Source: Flavobacteriales bacterium
Lineage (GTDB): Bacteria; Bacteroidota; Bacteroidia; Flavobacteriales_D; Sanyastnellaceae
Assembly: GCA_018402085.1 (NCBI GenBank)
Contig: JAGYJM010000002.1
Coordinates: 3,363,501 to 3,427,500, forward strand
Reading direction: 5' to 3'
Length of the DNA: 64,000 bases
Below are positions 1-8,062 of this stretch, one piece after another. Both the position numbers and the translations under genes were made by a program. Below the pieces are notes generated by a model. That model was not told the DNA's origin and ran no database searches. It worked only from the letters and a program-made list of their open reading frames with translations. Position 1 is the stretch's first letter, and every line of letters begins with the position of its first letter.

Positions 1-423
1 CATCGGATTCTTTTTGATTGTATCTCTCAGCTTCTTTACGAGTTTGATAAATGCCGCCTCGATTTGAAAAGGTATTTCGTCATGGTGCAAATCAATGTAG
101 AAACGTGAGATGCCAAGGCGGTCCGATTCCTCGTAGAATTTCAAAATCGGGTCGAACTCATCTTCAAAGGCCAGCCGCACATTCTTCCCGTGAATCTGTG
201 TGGATTGAATGCCGTCTCTGAAAATCGGATAGTAGTAGAAAATCCACTTTTCGACGACTGCTCCCACGGGCATGTATACCCGGTCACCAATCACCTGGAT
301 AAAAGGAGAGTTCTCGGCAATCACATCAATCGTAGCGCGAAGGAGGGCAAATTTATAGGTAGATGTCTTGCTCTCCCGTTCGATGATGCGGGCAATATTT
401 TTTAAGGTGACCTCAAGAGACAT
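1..423 (-). CDS. Partial HNH-endonuclease-like protein (N-terminal 141 residues)
   Basis: An open frame runs leftward from an ATG at 423-421 off the left edge with no stop, so only the N-terminus is seen. It begins MSLEVTLKNIARII, followed by a segment with STYKFALLRATID, a short RVYMPVG strand and an aromatic EKWIFYYYPIF motif near residues 62-72. From memory this pattern is the N-terminal domain of a family of bacterial HNH endonuclease-domain proteins whose HNH motif lies in the C-terminal half, which would be outside the window. The nuclease assignment is therefore family recollection, not seen. No signal peptide or membrane segment is visible. It is transcribed away from the serine hydrolase gene at 498, with about 75 bp between the two starts. 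Alternative: a conserved protein of unknown function with no nuclease domain. Confidence 0.6.
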   Translation of the reverse strand, partial: MSLEVTLKNIARIIERESKTSTYKFALLRATIDVIAENSPFIQVIGDRVYMPVGAVVEKWIFYYYPIFRDGIQSTQIHGKNVRLAFEDEFDPILKFYEESDRLGISRFYIDLHHDEIPFQIEAAFIKLVKKLRDTIKKNPM

Positions 424-497
424 GGCTCGAATTTAAGCAAACATGCATCGTCATTTACCCCCCCCCAACCAATCCCACCTTTCCCTATCTTCACTTT

Positions 498-1832
498 ATG
501 AATCAATTGACCTTACGCAAAGGCCTGCTGCTGGCCGCCTCCTGCATGGCCACCGTGTTGGCGCAAGCACAGGAGAACCCCAACCCGAACCCGGAGGTAG
601 ACGCCTTCATCGAAGAGGAGATGACCTCTGAACAGCTGCCCGGGGTGGCGACGGTAATAGTGAAAGACGGACAAATCGTCTGGCTGCAGGCTTACGGCCT
701 GGCTGACGTTGAAAACCAGGTGCCGGTGAGCCCCAACACCTCGTTCTTACTGGCATCGGTCTCGAAACTCTTCACCGGATTGTCAGCGATGCACCTTGCC
801 TCAGAAACAGACTTCTCGATCGACGATGATGTGAACGACTACTTACCCTGGCAAGTAGCCATTCCCGGCTACGAAGATCAACCGATCACCCCGCGCCAGC
901 TGATGACCCATACTTCTTCAATCATTGACGACTTTAACACGATGGATGCCTACTACGACTACCCCGACCCCGCCATCAGCCTGGCTGAATGCATGGAGCG
1001 CTACCTGACACCGGGCGGGGTCGACTATGACCCGGAAGACAACTTTCTCGAAGCGGCACCCGGCACGGAGTTCGAGTACTCTAATATGGGCACGGCCCTA
1101 AATGGCTACGTAGTAGAGGTTGCATCAGGTCAGCCTTTCGATACCTATTGCAACACCCACTTATTCGAACCCATGTGCATGGAGAACACCGCCTGGTTTT
1201 TCGCTGACCTCGACTCAGCCAACGTCGCTCGTCCGCACAGCTGGAGCAACGGAACCTACACGCCTTACCCGCACTTCGGCTTTGCAGACTACCCTGACGG
1301 ACAACTGCGCAGCTCGGCCATCGATCTCGCTAATTTTATGATCGCTTGCCTGAACGACGGTGCCTTTGGTGAAGCGCAAGTGCTGCCGGAAGGCACATTG
1401 GACGCGATGTGGACACCACAGCTTGGTGGCGTCGAAGGCACAATGGGACTCAACTGGTACGAAGAGGTGCTGTTTCACGATGGAGGCACAGCCACGGTCT
1501 GGGGCCATAACGGAGGCGAGCAGGGAACCTCCACTGATCTGTACATTGACCCCGTGAATAATATCGGCCTGTGTGTACTGGCCAACGGCGAGGGAAGTGG
1601 CCTGTTCATCTGTGACGAGCTGTACAATTATGCACTCTCGCTCGACCCCGCATCAGGATACCCTTCGCCCTGCCTGACGACCTCGGTTCTTGAGGTTGGA
1701 ACAGAGAGCAGCGATCGTGAACTGGTGAAGGTGATCGATATGCTCGGACGTGAAACGAAACTTCGGCTGAATACGCCATTGATCAAGATCTACAGCGACG
1801 GCTCAACAGAGCGGGTTTTCATCACTGAATGA
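498..1832 (+). CDS. Secreted serine hydrolase, class C beta-lactamase-like, with T9SS-type tail
   Basis: A 444-residue protein of the serine beta-lactamase/penicillin-binding (beta-lactamase class C, Pfam Beta-lactamase) superfamily; members include esterases, D-aminopeptidases and peptidoglycan hydrolases. Residues 1-25 form a signal peptide ending LAQAQ. The catalytic set is complete: S87-V-S-K90 (SxxK), Y194-S-N196 (YxN) and the third motif H337-N-G-G340. The last ~50 residues, after the catalytic domain, read like a shortened type A sorting domain (VIDMLGRE, LIKIYSDG), suggesting export by the type IX system to the cell surface or medium. It stands alone, divergent from the HNH-like gene. 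The substrate cannot be told from sequence; beta-lactam resistance should not be assumed. Confidence 0.88.
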   Translation: MNQLTLRKGLLLAASCMATVLAQAQENPNPNPEVDAFIEEEMTSEQLPGVATVIVKDGQIVWLQAYGLADVENQVPVSPNTSFLLASVSKLFTGLSAMHLASETDFSIDDDVNDYLPWQVAIPGYEDQPITPRQLMTHTSSIIDDFNTMDAYYDYPDPAISLAECMERYLTPGGVDYDPEDNFLEAAPGTEFEYSNMGTALNGYVVEVASGQPFDTYCNTHLFEPMCMENTAWFFADLDSANVARPHSWSNGTYTPYPHFGFADYPDGQLRSSAIDLANFMIACLNDGAFGEAQVLPEGTLDAMWTPQLGGVEGTMGLNWYEEVLFHDGGTATVWGHNGGEQGTSTDLYIDPVNNIGLCVLANGEGSGLFICDELYNYALSLDPASGYPSPCLTTSVLEVGTESSDRELVKVIDMLGRETKLRLNTPLIKIYSDGSTERVFITE

Positions 1833-1858
1833 CGAGGGTTGGCCGCACGGCGACCCAC

Positions 1859-2389
1859 TCATTGCGCTGAAACACGCGCCGCCTTGAGTCGTTCACATTC
1901 GCGACGGTGCGCATCGAAGTCGCCAAAGGCAAGGGCGTCCAGCATTTCGCTCCGCGTCATGTTGGGCTGGTTGAGCTTGGCGCGAATTTTCTCCGGACAA
2001 CGATCAACGAGTGCTTCGTAATTGGAGGGGGCAAATTCTTCATCCCAGTGGAGGTTCTCATCGTTGCCTCTTGCGAATTCCTGAGGAACGAGATCAGCTT
2101 CGTCTTCTTCGAAACTCCAGAAGCGCACGCTGTAATCAACGGCGCACCTTCCGAAAACCTGAGGAGCCATTCGGTGATCGAAAATAAGCGGGACAGATAC
2201 GTGCAATGTGGCGTTAGGAGGGCATTCGTCGCTGTGAGCGTGCAAAGCTGTCACCCTTGCTTCAAGGGTATCTCCTTCCATTACTTCGGGTGTTTGCTGC
2301 GCTGTCACAGAATAGGTCCTCAACCCCATACGGATCAGCCCCGGATAGGCGTTCTCAAAAGACGCAATGACTTCTTCTACGGTGGGCAT
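1859..2389 (-). CDS. Unknown cytoplasmic protein
   Basis: A 176-residue protein starting MPTVEEVIASFENAYPG. An earlier in-frame start at 2413 would add eight residues (MLCRKQQP) that look unrelated to the fold, so 2389 is preferred. Composition is typical of a soluble protein: N-terminal acidic helix, central beta-rich part (LHVSVPLIFDH, YSVRFWSF), an acidic stretch, and a charged C-terminal helix (HRRECERLKAAR). No signal peptide, membrane segment or recognised catalytic motif. A 183-codon frame exists on the opposite strand here, but its composition is not protein-like. It ends 26 bp from the convergent serine hydrolase stop. I do not recognise the family. Confidence 0.65.
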   Translation of the reverse strand: MPTVEEVIASFENAYPGLIRMGLRTYSVTAQQTPEVMEGDTLEARVTALHAHSDECPPNATLHVSVPLIFDHRMAPQVFGRCAVDYSVRFWSFEEDEADLVPQEFARGNDENLHWDEEFAPSNYEALVDRCPEKIRAKLNQPNMTRSEMLDALAFGDFDAHRRECERLKAARVSAQ

Positions 2390-2470
2390 GGGCTGTTGTT
2401 TTCTGCAAAGCAACGGTGGAGGGACGTAATGGATGTACGGAGGTTTAGGGAAACGTAAAGAGATGCCGCG

Positions 2471-2977
2471 TCACGAGTTTGTGTGTTTAGCTAATTGCTC
2501 TATTGTTTTCATGGGCATAAACATACGGCCGCTATCAGGAAGTAAGATGAACCCGTACTTCGAGTAGAACTGTACGGCATGTTCATTTATTGGGTCAACC
2601 ACAACAGCCAAAGCCCCAATACTCTTGCTAGATAACTTCAGACACCGAAATAGGGCATCAACGAGAAGGGTTTCTCCGAGGCCTTTTCCTTTTTGGGAGA
2701 CGTCACGCGCGAGCCTGCCAAGTAAAATTACAGGCGCACGATAGGAGGGTGGTAAGTGCTTTCGATATTGATCCGGAACGTCTTCTTTGTCGATGCTTTC
2801 GGTGCTTAACGTATAGTAGCCAAGTACCTCATCATTCGGGCCGGGGATTACGAAGCATACAGCCAGCTTGCGTTTTATGTCTTGACTAACCTGGGTTCTA
2901 ATGTACTTCGTAAGAGACTCCTCTTCACAGGTAAACTCCTTCCGTCGGTGAGATTTTGTCAGTAACTCAGGAGTCAC
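2471..2977 (-). CDS. GNAT acetyltransferase toxin, TacT-like
   Basis: A 168-residue GNAT protein. Known relatives (TacT, AtaT) acetylate the amino group of charged aminoacyl-tRNA and block translation. Visible features: an extended hydrophobic strand VILLGRLARDVS leading into the acetyl-CoA loop Q95-K-G-K-G-L-G101, and the C-terminal FYSKYGF motif (Y138) where TacT toxins have their catalytic tyrosine. The start is GTG at 2977, overlapping the antitoxin's TGA in GTGA, so the two are translationally coupled. The antitoxin-first order and DUF1778 partner support a TA role over a general acetyltransferase. The tRNA specificity cannot be read from the sequence. Confidence 0.88.
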   Translation of the reverse strand: MTPELLTKSHRRKEFTCEEESLTKYIRTQVSQDIKRKLAVCFVIPGPNDEVLGYYTLSTESIDKEDVPDQYRKHLPPSYRAPVILLGRLARDVSQKGKGLGETLLVDALFRCLKLSSKSIGALAVVVDPINEHAVQFYSKYGFILLPDSGRMFMPMKTIEQLAKHTNS

Positions 2978-3285
2978 TTTTGTTTCTTTAGCGTCTTGAA
3001 TCGCTCTGCAGCAGTCAGTAGCGCTTCGTTAGGCTTTATATCTCCAAAAGCAGCGTCAAAGAATATTTCCTGATCTCTACGGCTGGCGAGAATACGATCG
3101 TTTTCAGCTATGATTCTTTGGGCGTTACTTTTGAGAATTCGAACCGCAAAACTGCTGAATGACTTGTCACCGCTGAGCCTCTGGGCACGCTTAAATATTT
3201 CTTTGTCTTTCAGAGAAAGCCTGATTTCAATCCGCTCATCTTTTTGTGCTTGCGCTGACATAGTCCGGAAACTTTTCTTTTCCAT
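2974..3285 (-). CDS. DUF1778 ribbon-helix-helix antitoxin, TacA-like
   Basis: A small protein (103 residues from ATG 3285, or 95 from ATG 3261). The N-terminal part ERIEIRLSLKDKEIFKRAQRLSG is a ribbon-helix-helix DNA-binding region of the DUF1778 type; the charged C-terminal tail (IKPNEALLTAAERFKTLKKQK region) would wrap the partner toxin. The longest frame begins at 3318, but that would place the perfect operator palindrome at 3292-3312 inside the gene, so the true start is 3285 or 3261. By family knowledge it neutralises the toxin and, with it, represses its own promoter. Confidence 0.85.
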   Translation of the reverse strand: MEKKSFRTMSAQAQKDERIEIRLSLKDKEIFKRAQRLSGDKSFSSFAVRILKSNAQRIIAENDRILASRRDQEIFFDAAFGDIKPNEALLTAAERFKTLKKQK

Positions 3286-3291
3286 ATCAAA

Positions 3292-3312
3292 TGTACGGTA
3301 AAAAACCGTACA
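3292..3312 (-). promoter_or_regulatory. Operator palindrome of the toxin-antitoxin operon
   Basis: A perfect inverted repeat, TGTACGGT and ACCGTACA, separated by AAAAA, lies 6 bp upstream of the antitoxin ATG at 3285. An 8-bp arm immediately upstream of a ribbon-helix-helix antitoxin is the expected binding site for autoregulation. Its role is inferred from position and symmetry. Confidence 0.72.
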
Positions 3313-3415
3313 AAACAAGCGGTGGTTTCTTGTATGTATATCAAGATCGCCACGCTCACCGCCAACCTGTACACCTCCCCGCCCATCAGGCCGTCAGACC
3401 ATTCGACCGTCAGCC

Positions 3416-3448
3416 AAAAGGGCTCCAACCACAGGTTGAAGCCCTTTT
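3416..3448 (-). terminator. Terminator downstream of tRNA-Arg
   Basis: A hairpin with a ~14-bp stem (AAAGGGCTTCAACC on the minus strand pairing with GGTTGGAGCCCTTT, one G-T pair) and T-rich ends, starting 6 bp past the tRNA 3' end. It is symmetric enough to act on both strands. Confidence 0.75.
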
Positions 3449-3454
3449 ACCTTG

Positions 3455-3526
3455 TAGCCCCGCCGAGAATCGAACTCGGATCTAAAGTTTAGGAAACTTC
3501 TATTCTATCCATTGAACTACGGGGCC
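3455..3526 (-). tRNA. tRNA-Arg (anticodon CCT)
   Basis: A 72-nt cloverleaf: acceptor GGCCCCG/CGGGGCT (first pair G-T), D stem GTTC/GAAT, anticodon stem GAAGT/ACTTT with loop TTCCTAA giving anticodon CCT, T stem CCGAG/CTCGG with loop TTCGATT, and discriminator A. CCA is not encoded. It reads the AGG arginine codon. Confidence 0.95.
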
Positions 3527-3536
3527 AATCAGTGCG

Positions 3537-3544
3537 CAAAGATA
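3537..3544 (-). promoter_or_regulatory. Bacteroidota -7 promoter box of tRNA-Arg
   Basis: The minus strand reads TATCTTTG, a perfect match to the Bacteroidota TAnnTTTG box, 10 bp upstream of the tRNA 5' end. I see no convincing -33 TTG box at the usual spacing. Confidence 0.55.
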
Positions 3545-3591
3545 AAAGTAGGCACTTGATTTAACCATTCATCAGGGCAATGTTGAATACT

Positions 3592-3630
3592 TCCGGCGCT
3601 TTTGCGCCGTTATTTCGCTGAAAAGCGGAA
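3592..3630. repeat. Back-to-back pair of palindromic elements (variants)
   Basis: Two members of the dispersed palindrome family in opposite orientation. The first has flank ACTTC, stem CGGCGC, loop TTTT and returning stem GCGCCG (ending at 3609). The second (3616-3630, other strand) has flank ACTTC, a 4-bp stem CGCT and loop TTTC. Both flanks carry the same A-to-T change from ACATC. The pair lies in the ftsX upstream region. Confidence 0.7.
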
Positions 3631-3656
3631 GTTTGACCTGAAAATCTGAGCAACCC

Positions 3657-4529
3657 GTGTCAAAATCACCTTTCAAAACCACTCGCAGCAACTGGAGCAC
3701 CTCCCTTTCGACCGTCGTGGGCATGACCCTTACGCTGACTATGCTTGGCTTGCTCAGCCTGTTATTTTTGTTCGGGCGTCAATGGCAGCAGCAATTACGT
3801 GAACAGGTCATGGTGCAGGTTTTTCTCGAACAGGAGCTTGACGAGCCGGCCATTTCACGCGTGAAAAAGCAGCTCGAGGCTGAAGGATTCTCTCGATCGG
3901 TTACTTACATCACAGCAAAGGAAGCCAGCGAACAAATGGAAGCCGAACTCGGTGAAGAATTCATCGATTTTCTGGGCTACTTACCGGTGCCGCCGAGCAT
4001 TGATCTTCAGATAGAACCCACTTACGCCTCACTTGACAGCCTGACGTGGATCGGTGAAGAAATCGGCGCCATCGAGGGCGTCACGGATGTCGAATACCAG
4101 AAGGTACTCCTTGGCCGTCTTGAAGAGAACATCCGTAAGCTCAGTTTGCCCCTACTGATCCTCGCCGTCTTGCTGTTGCTCATCGCCATCGCGCTGATAA
4201 ACAACACGATACGCCTTTCAATCTTTTCGCGCCGCTTCATCATCAAGAGCATGCAACTGGTGGGCGCCACCCGCGGTTTTATTCGCCGGCCATTCATTCT
4301 GAAAGGCATCTGGTTTGGCGTCCTGTCGGGCCTCTTCGCCTTCGCCCTGATTGTGGGCCTCCTCGCGCTGTTCCGCCGCATGACCGGCAATATGCTCGAT
4401 TCACTTGACCTGCTCACCTTTGGTGAACTCTTCGGCGTTGTCATCGTGCTTGGCATCCTTATCGCCTGGCTTTCAACGCATTTCGCTGTCAATAAGTACA
4501 TCCGCCTGCGTCAGGATCAGTTGTATTGA
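3657..4529 (+). CDS. ftsX: FtsX, cell-division ABC transporter permease subunit
   Basis: A 290-residue FtsX. Known role: with FtsE it forms an ABC-type complex at the division septum that activates peptidoglycan hydrolases. The topology fits: one N-terminal transmembrane helix (about residues 20-42), a periplasmic domain (about 43-160, including the IEGVTDVEYQ segment), then three more helices (about 165-182, 218-243 and 258-280) typical of the FtsX fold. The start is GTG at 3657; no in-frame ATG precedes it. ftsE is not adjacent. The upstream region holds an inverted pair of the dispersed palindrome. Confidence 0.92.
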   Translation: MSKSPFKTTRSNWSTSLSTVVGMTLTLTMLGLLSLLFLFGRQWQQQLREQVMVQVFLEQELDEPAISRVKKQLEAEGFSRSVTYITAKEASEQMEAELGEEFIDFLGYLPVPPSIDLQIEPTYASLDSLTWIGEEIGAIEGVTDVEYQKVLLGRLEENIRKLSLPLLILAVLLLLIAIALINNTIRLSIFSRRFIIKSMQLVGATRGFIRRPFILKGIWFGVLSGLFAFALIVGLLALFRRMTGNMLDSLDLLTFGELFGVVIVLGILIAWLSTHFAVNKYIRLRQDQLY

Positions 4530-4560
4530 AGTGATCTCGTGTTTCGCCGGTTTCTTTTTT

Positions 4561-4581
4561 CCGCGTGAAAACGCGGGATGC
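4561..4581 (-). repeat. Palindromic element, copy with stem CCGCGT
   Basis: Canonical 21-nt geometry in the 66-bp gap between two convergent genes. On the minus strand: flank GCATC, stem CCGCGT, loop TTTC, returning stem ACGCGG. Confidence 0.85.
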
Positions 4582-4595
4582 GGCCACGCCCGGTG

Positions 4596-6785
4596 TTAAC
4601 GCAAAACACTTACCGTACCGGTGAGTCTCTCCTGCTCCGCAGAGGATAAAGGCCGATAGAGCAACTCCCAGATGTAGACGCCATCCGAGACATAGTATTT
4701 GCCCTGCTTATAGCTGCCGTTCCAACCGTCACCCGGAGTATTCGTTTCAAAAATCTTTTCACCCCAACGGTTCCATACCCGGAAAGTCATCTCGTCGATG
4801 CACTGCTCGTCAGCGAATACGGGTAGAAACAGCTCGTTCACACCGTCGTTATTCGGCGTAAAGACATTGGGCATGTACACCGGAGCATCAAGGGCTACCG
4901 GGATCACATGGCAAACGCTGTCTGCACAAAGGCCCTCATTGCTTGCAAAAAGGCAGGCCTCAAAAGCGCAACTGCTCAGCGGCGAGAGGTCTACCACCGG
5001 AGAAGCTTCCACAGAGCTGCCCAGTTCGGAGAAGCTCCACTGAAAGTCAGACGCCCCGCTTGAAAGGTTGGTGAATTGCACCTCACTGTAGATGTTGCTC
5101 AGCGGATTCGGCTCCCAGTCAAAGGCCGCAACGGCATTTTCAATTACATCCAATGAAACACAGGTATCGATCATGGTCACGCAGCCATTTACATCGGTTA
5201 TGTCATTGAGGCAAACTTCCGTGTTTGAAAGGGGGGTAACCACAAGTTCAACGGAAGAATTCACGCCGGAGGCGACGGATGCTTCTTCGCCAATGCTATA
5301 GCCAACTTCGAAGGGGCCTGCACCGGAGATCACCATCTCGACCAGGCTAGACTCGCCGGCACATAGCAGGTCGCCTGCATTCAGCGCGGCGGATGCCTGA
5401 ATGAACCCGTCAACGAAAATGAGGGTGTCGATGCTGCAGCCGGGAAGCGACGCATCTGAAACCGTTAGTCCGTAAGTACCATCACCGAGATCGGTCACGC
5501 TTGAACCACTGGAGTCGAGCTCATCCCACTCAAAGACAAAAGGCCCGCTTCCGCCGCTTACACTCACGCTGATTTCGCCGTCGTCGCCGATACAGGATTC
5601 ATTGGTAACATCGAGTTCTATCTCACTCAGGCTGACTTCGACAAGCAGTGTATCTGCAGCATCACATGCAGGATTGACATCGGGAGAAGAAACGACATAA
5701 GTTGTGGTCACATCCGGACTGAGAACCTGTTCTGCTCCATCTCCGCTGATGCTCGACATGTCACCCTCAAGGGGTGTCCAGACGTAAGACACGGCTCCTG
5801 AGGCCACAGCCGGCAGTTCATCACCTGCGCAGATGACGGCATCATCTGTGAGCAGCTCAACTTCCGGACTCACGTTCAGGATGATTTCGACCTGGTCACC
5901 GGTGAACCCCGGACACACTGAGGGTCCGGCAGAGAGAGTGATCACGCTGGTCCCCACCATCTCACTGGTGGTTTCAAGGCAGAGTTCAGCGGTGGCGGCA
6001 TTGCCTTCTTGCGCGCTGAATTCACCACCGGGCAACAACGATTCAAAGTCACTTTCAATCAGCACAGAGACTTCTGGGTCGGTATTGATGGCTGCTGCGC
6101 TGATGCAGAATGAATCTCCAACACAAGCATCAATTTCATTGTCGCTGACCTGAATCGCCGTGCCGTTAAAGTCTTGAATCTCCGGAAGCAGAAAAGAGGT
6201 TGGAGCGGCTTCGCAAGGGCAGTTGAAGGAGAGTTCCGCAAGAAACACACCGTAACCGGTCAGTGGTCTAATGTAGTCGAAAGTATAAGCTGCAGCCGTT
6301 TGGCCTGTATAGTGAATCCAGCCGGCGGCATCATTTTCAGCGGCATCAGGGTCTAGGTTTGAGTCTACTGTTTCTCCGCTTATGGTTAGTTCACCGCTTG
6401 CGTCAGTTGGAAAAGGCTGAAGGTTCGTAAAGTACTCTTCCACTGGATTTCCGTTTACATTCTCATCTATGTCGAGGACGTGAATGTCAAGGTCTGTTAC
6501 CTCTTGCGAAAACTCAATGGATACGGGTATGGACGTTGCTAGAATATCAGTGTCAAAAGGGATGAGGACGCTCCCTTCATTTGCATTGATGCCCGTGTGT
6601 GCGATGCCTGTGGTAAGTGTAACCTCAATATCCTCACCGCACACGTTCGTGAGTATTATAGAGGAGGAGTTTGACTCTAGACCAACCCACGAAAAGTCTA
6701 CTGTATGGTCTTGCGAGAAAGAACCGATAGTTGACAGCAGGAGCGCAGCAAAGGCAATAGCTATATCGAGCAGACGTGATCTCAT
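4596..6785 (-). CDS. Type B-CTD T9SS surface protein (gliding-motility-associated C-terminal domain)
   Basis: A 729-residue secreted protein. The start at 6785 gives a clear signal peptide (MRSRLLDIAIAFAALL to SFSQ); the frame extends to 6848 but that adds a non-signal sequence. After an N-terminal beta-rich region with CGEDIEV come Ig/PKD-like segments, one SprB-like repeat containing SGGSGPFVFEWDELDSSG, and a PKD-like ASDFQWSFSELGSS stretch. The last ~90 residues are the type B CTD (MPNVFTPNNDGVNELF, VWNRWGEKIF, LTGTVSVLR), which directs secretion through the type IX system. No PorP/SprF gene is adjacent, unlike the other large cargo genes in this window, so its partner must be elsewhere. 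Confidence 0.88.
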   Translation of the reverse strand: MRSRLLDIAIAFAALLLSTIGSFSQDHTVDFSWVGLESNSSSIILTNVCGEDIEVTLTTGIAHTGINANEGSVLIPFDTDILATSIPVSIEFSQEVTDLDIHVLDIDENVNGNPVEEYFTNLQPFPTDASGELTISGETVDSNLDPDAAENDAAGWIHYTGQTAAAYTFDYIRPLTGYGVFLAELSFNCPCEAAPTSFLLPEIQDFNGTAIQVSDNEIDACVGDSFCISAAAINTDPEVSVLIESDFESLLPGGEFSAQEGNAATAELCLETTSEMVGTSVITLSAGPSVCPGFTGDQVEIILNVSPEVELLTDDAVICAGDELPAVASGAVSYVWTPLEGDMSSISGDGAEQVLSPDVTTTYVVSSPDVNPACDAADTLLVEVSLSEIELDVTNESCIGDDGEISVSVSGGSGPFVFEWDELDSSGSSVTDLGDGTYGLTVSDASLPGCSIDTLIFVDGFIQASAALNAGDLLCAGESSLVEMVISGAGPFEVGYSIGEEASVASGVNSSVELVVTPLSNTEVCLNDITDVNGCVTMIDTCVSLDVIENAVAAFDWEPNPLSNIYSEVQFTNLSSGASDFQWSFSELGSSVEASPVVDLSPLSSCAFEACLFASNEGLCADSVCHVIPVALDAPVYMPNVFTPNNDGVNELFLPVFADEQCIDEMTFRVWNRWGEKIFETNTPGDGWNGSYKQGKYYVSDGVYIWELLYRPLSSAEQERLTGTVSVLR

Positions 6786-6799
6786 GGGGCTAATCTTTG

Positions 6800-6807
6800 T
6801 AGCTTTG
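6800..6807 (+). promoter_or_regulatory. Possible -7 promoter box (TAGCTTTG)
   Basis: TAGCTTTG matches TAnnTTTG and lies 19 bp before the ATG at 6827. It overlaps a perfect 12-bp palindrome, CTTTGATCAAAG (6803-6814), in the 41-bp divergent gap. No -33 TTG was found, so this is tentative. Confidence 0.35.
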
Positions 6808-6826
6808 ATCAAAGTACTTCCCAGCG

Positions 6827-8062
6827 ATGAAACTAGAGCGAGAAGCAATTAACCGATATTTTGAGCAGTTTGTTTTCACGTCTTTCAAAGGTATTCTAAT
6901 TGTCGACGAGATTGACAATCAGAATTATGCGATTGTATCAGGCTCTAAACGCAGGGAGTTCACATCAAGGCTCGATTTATTGCTAAAGCTATCATCAGAA
7001 CCTCATAAGGGTGAACCCAGCTATTACCGGGAGTGGGATCAACTTTCTGAGGAGGATCCGGTAGCATATGTTGTCGGTAGGCTAAACAGTCTGAACGAAT
7101 GGTCTCATCAGTCTTATGACAAGTTTAAGCGTCTTCAACCGCAAGAGGGAGAGCTGAGGGAGACTAGCGAACGAAAGGTAGACGCAGTTTTGCAGCAGCT
7201 GTTCTCTTCTCTGAGGCTCGCGCCGGTAAAATCTCAATCGGCACTTTTCACCTCACATGACATTGATTCAGTTTACGGCTCCTTCTTACAAAACGGTCTT
7301 GCCTGGTTGAAGCAAAAGAATTTGGTGGCCTTCTCAAGACATGTTTTTCGTGAAGTATTCAGACATCCTGGTTGGCTGAACATGGATCAAATTCAATCAC
7401 TGAATACGGAGTATGGGTTGAAGACAACGTTCTTCTGGCTTGTGACGAAAAAAGCGGGCGAGGAAGGGGTAAAGAATGCTGATTATAACCTGAGAAAGCT
7501 GAAAACGGCGCTTGACAGAGTAAGTGAGAGAGGAGGAATCAATGCGTTGCACAAGTCAAGCGCAAATAGATCATTCGAGGAGGAGTTGTCATTGGCGGGC
7601 GGTGTCCTGCAGCCTTTTAATAGGTATCATTTTTTGAAATTCCGCTTGCCGGAGGCTTATTATGAGCTCGAGAAGGGCGGGATACAACTTGATAGTTCCT
7701 TAGGGTTCGCACATCACTATGGGTTTAGAAATGGTTTCGGACTCCCATTCAGACCGTTCAACTTCAATGAAGGAAAAGCTTTCGGCTTTGTGGAGGCTCC
7801 GCTACACTTTATGGACGGAACTTTTCAGAAGTATATGGGGGTTCCTGTAGGTGAGACGGCAACCACGATCATGGAGTTCTATGAGAACCACAATTACGAT
7901 TGCGTTTTCGCCTTACTCTGGCATAATACATTTTTTGCTGGCCCTAAATACGGTGGCTACCTCGAAGAGTATGTCAAACTGCTTACGTGGATAAAGGAAG
8001 AGGGTATTCCTGTGATAAATCCGAAAGAAATCGTGGAGCGCTACAGGGGTAATTATGATTAA
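6827..8062 (+). CDS. Polysaccharide deacetylase-like (NodB-related) protein
   Basis: A 411-residue protein resembling the Bacteroidota polysaccharide deacetylase family (NodB homology, DUF7033-type N-terminus). The first-motif-like H144-D145-I-D147 within FTSHDIDSVYG, the AHHYGFRNGFGLPFRPF segment (about 295-311) and WHNTFFAGP near the C-terminus are typical. No signal peptide, so a cytoplasmic role in making a sugar precursor or surface glycan is likely. It overlaps the following acetyltransferase by 8 bp, indicating one operon; the pair fits modification of a surface polysaccharide. Codons and base composition are more AT-rich than both flanks, suggesting later acquisition. It is not certain that all metal-binding residues are present. 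Confidence 0.68.
   Translation: MKLEREAINRYFEQFVFTSFKGILIVDEIDNQNYAIVSGSKRREFTSRLDLLLKLSSEPHKGEPSYYREWDQLSEEDPVAYVVGRLNSLNEWSHQSYDKFKRLQPQEGELRETSERKVDAVLQQLFSSLRLAPVKSQSALFTSHDIDSVYGSFLQNGLAWLKQKNLVAFSRHVFREVFRHPGWLNMDQIQSLNTEYGLKTTFFWLVTKKAGEEGVKNADYNLRKLKTALDRVSERGGINALHKSSANRSFEEELSLAGGVLQPFNRYHFLKFRLPEAYYELEKGGIQLDSSLGFAHHYGFRNGFGLPFRPFNFNEGKAFGFVEAPLHFMDGTFQKYMGVPVGETATTIMEFYENHNYDCVFALLWHNTFFAGPKYGGYLEEYVKLLTWIKEEGIPVINPKEIVERYRGNYD

Noticed and set aside
1907-2458. 183-codon frame on the plus strand opposite the unknown 1859-2389 gene
   Set aside because: Composition is not protein-like and it is antisense to a frame with good coding character.
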